Notes under the pieces: generated by a model
The model's database searches: none
What the model was told of the DNA's origin: nothing
What the model saw: only the letters and a program-made list of their open reading frames with translations
Virus record (IMG/VR): IMGVR_UViG_3300022562_000051
Span: 44,581 to 108,580 of that record
Source: a virus
Strand: one strand, 5' to 3'
Length of the DNA stretch: 64,000 bases
Translations under genes and position numbers: made by a program
Shown: positions 62,597 through 64,000 of the stretch, in pieces
Layout: the number at the start of each line of letters is the position of its first letter
How positions within the stretch are numbered: the first letter of the stretch is position 1

Positions 62597-62622
62597 GGGT
62601 GCCGGGAATCGTCCCGGCACCC
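62597..62622 (+). terminator. Terminator-like hairpin
   Basis: A perfect 11-bp stem (GGGTGCCGGGA with TCCCGGCACCC), ATCG loop, followed by TCTCTGCGTTT, a weak U-tract. Termination may be partial so that the gene at 62646 is also expressed. Confidence 0.75.
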
Positions 62623-62645
62623 TCTCTGCGTTTCAGGAAAAGATC

Positions 62646-62945
62646 ATGCGCGAACAGAATTTCAAGATCGTCTATGCCGACAATATGGTTGAGCCGTTCA
62701 ACATTCGGACTCGCTACGCTTCGCGCAAGTGTGCGCAGAATGCAGCGGATCGTCTGAACGCGAAGCTTGACCGGTATGATCGCGGCGGCAGTCGCTACGC
62801 GGTCTATTCGCTGGAAGAGTACGCGAAGGCTGTCAAGGGCAAGGGTGAGTGGAAGACCTCGCCGTTCACTGGTCGCAAGGTTTGGGTCGCGCTCGGCACC
62901 CCGGCTTGCTGTGATCCGACTACCGAAACTTACATGAGCATGTAA
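62646..62945 (+). CDS. Hypothetical protein, 99 aa
   Basis: Preceded by an AGGAAA ribosome site. A basic protein: FKIVYADNMVEPFNIRTRYA, RKCAQNAADRLNAKLDRYDR and WKTSPFTGRKVWVALGTP. No family recognised; mixed alpha/beta character. Codon use is GC-richer than in the fibre region. Belongs to the small early-type genes downstream of the repeat-region promoter. Confidence 0.6.
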   Translation: MREQNFKIVYADNMVEPFNIRTRYASRKCAQNAADRLNAKLDRYDRGGSRYAVYSLEEYAKAVKGKGEWKTSPFTGRKVWVALGTPACCDPTTETYMSM

Positions 62946-62947
62946 TC

Positions 62948-63145
62948 ATGGGGCGCATGTCAGAACTCCAAATGACGATTGATGAAATGCTGATTGACGG
63001 CATGACACCGCAAGCTATTTCTACGCGGCTCAATGTGCCGTTGCAGTGGGTGATCGCTTGCGAGGACGCGCTTTTCAACGATCCGTATCAGTATGCGGAC
63101 GAGTGCGCGGATGCTGATGCAATTGCTTACGGGGAAATGATGTAA
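62948..63145 (+). CDS. Small helix-turn-helix-like protein, 65 aa
   Basis: The segment MTIDEMLIDGMTPQAISTRL then NVPLQWVIACEDAL reads like a helix-turn-helix of the phage small-terminase or regulator type, and the tail is acidic. ATG 62948 or 62957 (better placed after GGGGCG) could start it. Ends on the next start (TAATG). Evidence is pattern only. Confidence 0.5.
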   Translation: MGRMSELQMTIDEMLIDGMTPQAISTRLNVPLQWVIACEDALFNDPYQYADECADADAIAYGEMM

Positions 63146-63441
63146 TGTCAGTCCGTGAAGAAATCCAGAATCAGATTTTGACCTACGTGCATGAACGTGG
63201 CGTCTTTTCCGCGCCTTACGGCATTCTGGACGGCAAGCATACGCATCCGAAGACCGGACGATCCTATCGTTCCGTGACATTCGGCAAGGCGCGGACGCTG
63301 GACGCTACCGTAAACATCTACGGTCCCAAGTATTTGCAGTTTCAGTTTTCGGGTTCCCTGTATGATCATGGGGCGCACCGGGATTCCATCGTGTTCAAGT
63401 CTGTGGACGAGTTGATAGCGTTCCTAGATAAGAATACGTAA
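63145..63441 (+). CDS. Hypothetical protein, 98 aa
   Basis: Start overlaps the previous stop (TAATG). SVREEIQNQILTYVHERGVF, then SYRSVTFGKARTLDATVNIY, suggests an alpha/beta fold with possible sugar or nucleic-acid contacts. Not recognised. Coupled with the HTH-like gene before it. Confidence 0.6.
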   Translation: MSVREEIQNQILTYVHERGVFSAPYGILDGKHTHPKTGRSYRSVTFGKARTLDATVNIYGPKYLQFQFSGSLYDHGAHRDSIVFKSVDELIAFLDKNT

Positions 63442-63461
63442 CACAGAAAGAGGTAGCTATC

Positions 63462-63677
63462 ATGGCTAAGTCATTTGCAGCGGAAGTGATCGCGGACGCT
63501 GGTGGACAGTGGGCAGGAAACGCTTTGCGTTTTGAGTCGCGGCAGGAAGCTGAGAGTTGGGTTGCTGATCTGGCTCTTCGCTGGATTTTGGTTCGTGGTA
63601 CTCGCGTTGTCGAGTCGAACGATCCCGTCAATTACAAGTGGGACGGCACTAATCTTACAGAGGTAACGCCGGAATGA
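63462..63677 (+). CDS. Conserved small phage protein, 71 aa
   Basis: AGAGGTAG ribosome site precedes the ATG. MAKSFAAEVIADAGGQWAGN, FESRQEAESWVADLALRWIL and VNYKWDGTNLTEV resemble small proteins in many phages with no known role. Overlaps the next gene by ATGA. Confidence 0.65.
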   Translation: MAKSFAAEVIADAGGQWAGNALRFESRQEAESWVADLALRWILVRGTRVVESNDPVNYKWDGTNLTEVTPE

Positions 63678-63796
63678 GCATTCTAGGTTGGATTCTGCTA
63701 TACTTTGCTGTAGCAATTCCCGTTTCAATTTTCGTCGGCACGATGTTTCGGCGCATGGGCGAGGATTATCCAGAGGTTCCCGATGAACGCGAGTAA
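63674..63796 (+). CDS. Small membrane protein, 40 aa
   Basis: Begins MSILGWILLYFAVAIPVSIF, a single hydrophobic transmembrane stretch, followed by a charged tail (RRMGEDYPEVPDERE). Overlaps both neighbours. It is too short for a family call; small inner-membrane proteins at such places may support lysis or defence, not shown here. Confidence 0.6.
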   Translation: MSILGWILLYFAVAIPVSIFVGTMFRRMGEDYPEVPDERE

Positions 63797-64000
63797 GCTG
63801 GTTGCGGCGGTAGCACTCATGCTGCCGCTTTTCGCATCTGCGGAAGAAATCGTTCCTTCCATGTATCGTTGCTTGGATAGCACCGATGCGGAACAGGGTA
63901 TGTTCATGGTGGTTATTGAAGAGGGGCGTAACGCACCGTTCATGCTCTTTGACCGTAGCGGTAGATTCATGAACCGTGGCGTTTTCTCTGTCGGCATGAC
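63783..64000 (+). CDS. Secreted protein with signal peptide (3' partial)
   Basis: MNASKLVAAVALMLPLFASA is a typical signal peptide with a predicted cleavage after ASA. The mature part (EEIVPSMYRCLDSTDAEQGM) is cut by the window end, so family cannot be assigned. It overlaps the membrane-protein gene by 14 nt. Together the two suggest an envelope-targeted pair. Confidence 0.65.
   Translation, partial: MNASKLVAAVALMLPLFASAEEIVPSMYRCLDSTDAEQGMFMVVIEEGRNAPFMLFDRSGRFMNRGVFSVGM

Overview
The window is a 64-kb piece of a T4-type myovirus genome, roughly 45-48% GC by eye, with every credible gene on the + strand. The assignment rests on an almost unbroken T4 order of structural genes (neck gp13-gp14, gp15, terminase gp16-gp17, sheath gp18, tube gp19, portal gp20, head core, protease gp21, scaffold gp22, capsid gp23). 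A T4-type replication, recombination and late-transcription set follows (UvsY, UvsW, gp55, gp47, gp46, gp45, DsbA-like, gp44, gp62, RegA). The host cannot be read from the sequence. Sigma70-type promoters fit a Gram-negative bacterium. There are no photosynthesis genes, tRNAs or integrase in view. I saw no DNA polymerase gene in the window; regA is followed by dut rather than by gene 43.

Layout. 1-5.9 kb: two very large virion proteins (the first is cut by the window edge, is of the DUF4815 type and ends in a Hint-like domain) and a small coiled-coil protein. 5.9-27 kb: an unusually big fibre and adhesin locus. It holds three collagen-like fibres (965, 973 and 1821 aa), two fibres ending in an S74-type self-cleaving chaperone, a glycine-rich adhesin, three tandem LamG-like lectin proteins, several small virion proteins and two sulfotransferase-like enzymes embedded among them. 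27-41.8 kb: neck, packaging, tail and head module. 41.8-48.2 kb: recombination and late sigma genes plus a peptide deformylase. 48.3-52.7 kb: a metallopeptidase-like/VWA protein and a MoxR/CobS-like AAA+ ATPase, with small genes. 52.8-61.9 kb: glycosyltransferase, dNMP kinase, clamp and clamp loader, endonuclease VII-like protein, RegA, dUTPase, nucleotidyltransferase-cupin fusion, Hsp20, dCMP deaminase and conserved hypotheticals. 62-64 kb: an early-type region of small genes driven from a repeat-rich promoter.

How it fits together. T4-like late octamers (TATAAATA and close variants) stand 23-28 nt before the start codons of many virion genes. The factors that would read them (gp55 sigma, DsbA-like protein, gp45 clamp, gp44/gp62 loader) are all encoded here. 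A second promoter class, sigma70-like with an upstream GTAAGTnnTTGATT element at an identical 18-nt distance from the -35 box, drives the VWA gene, the AAA+ gene and the 62-kb small-gene cluster. This suggests a coordinated early or middle regulon. The main candidates for new biology are this promoter element, the VWA/AAA+ pair, the sulfotransferase-like genes inside the fibre locus, the collagen fibres, the Hint-tailed virion protein, and a 74-nt structured element ahead of gene 44.
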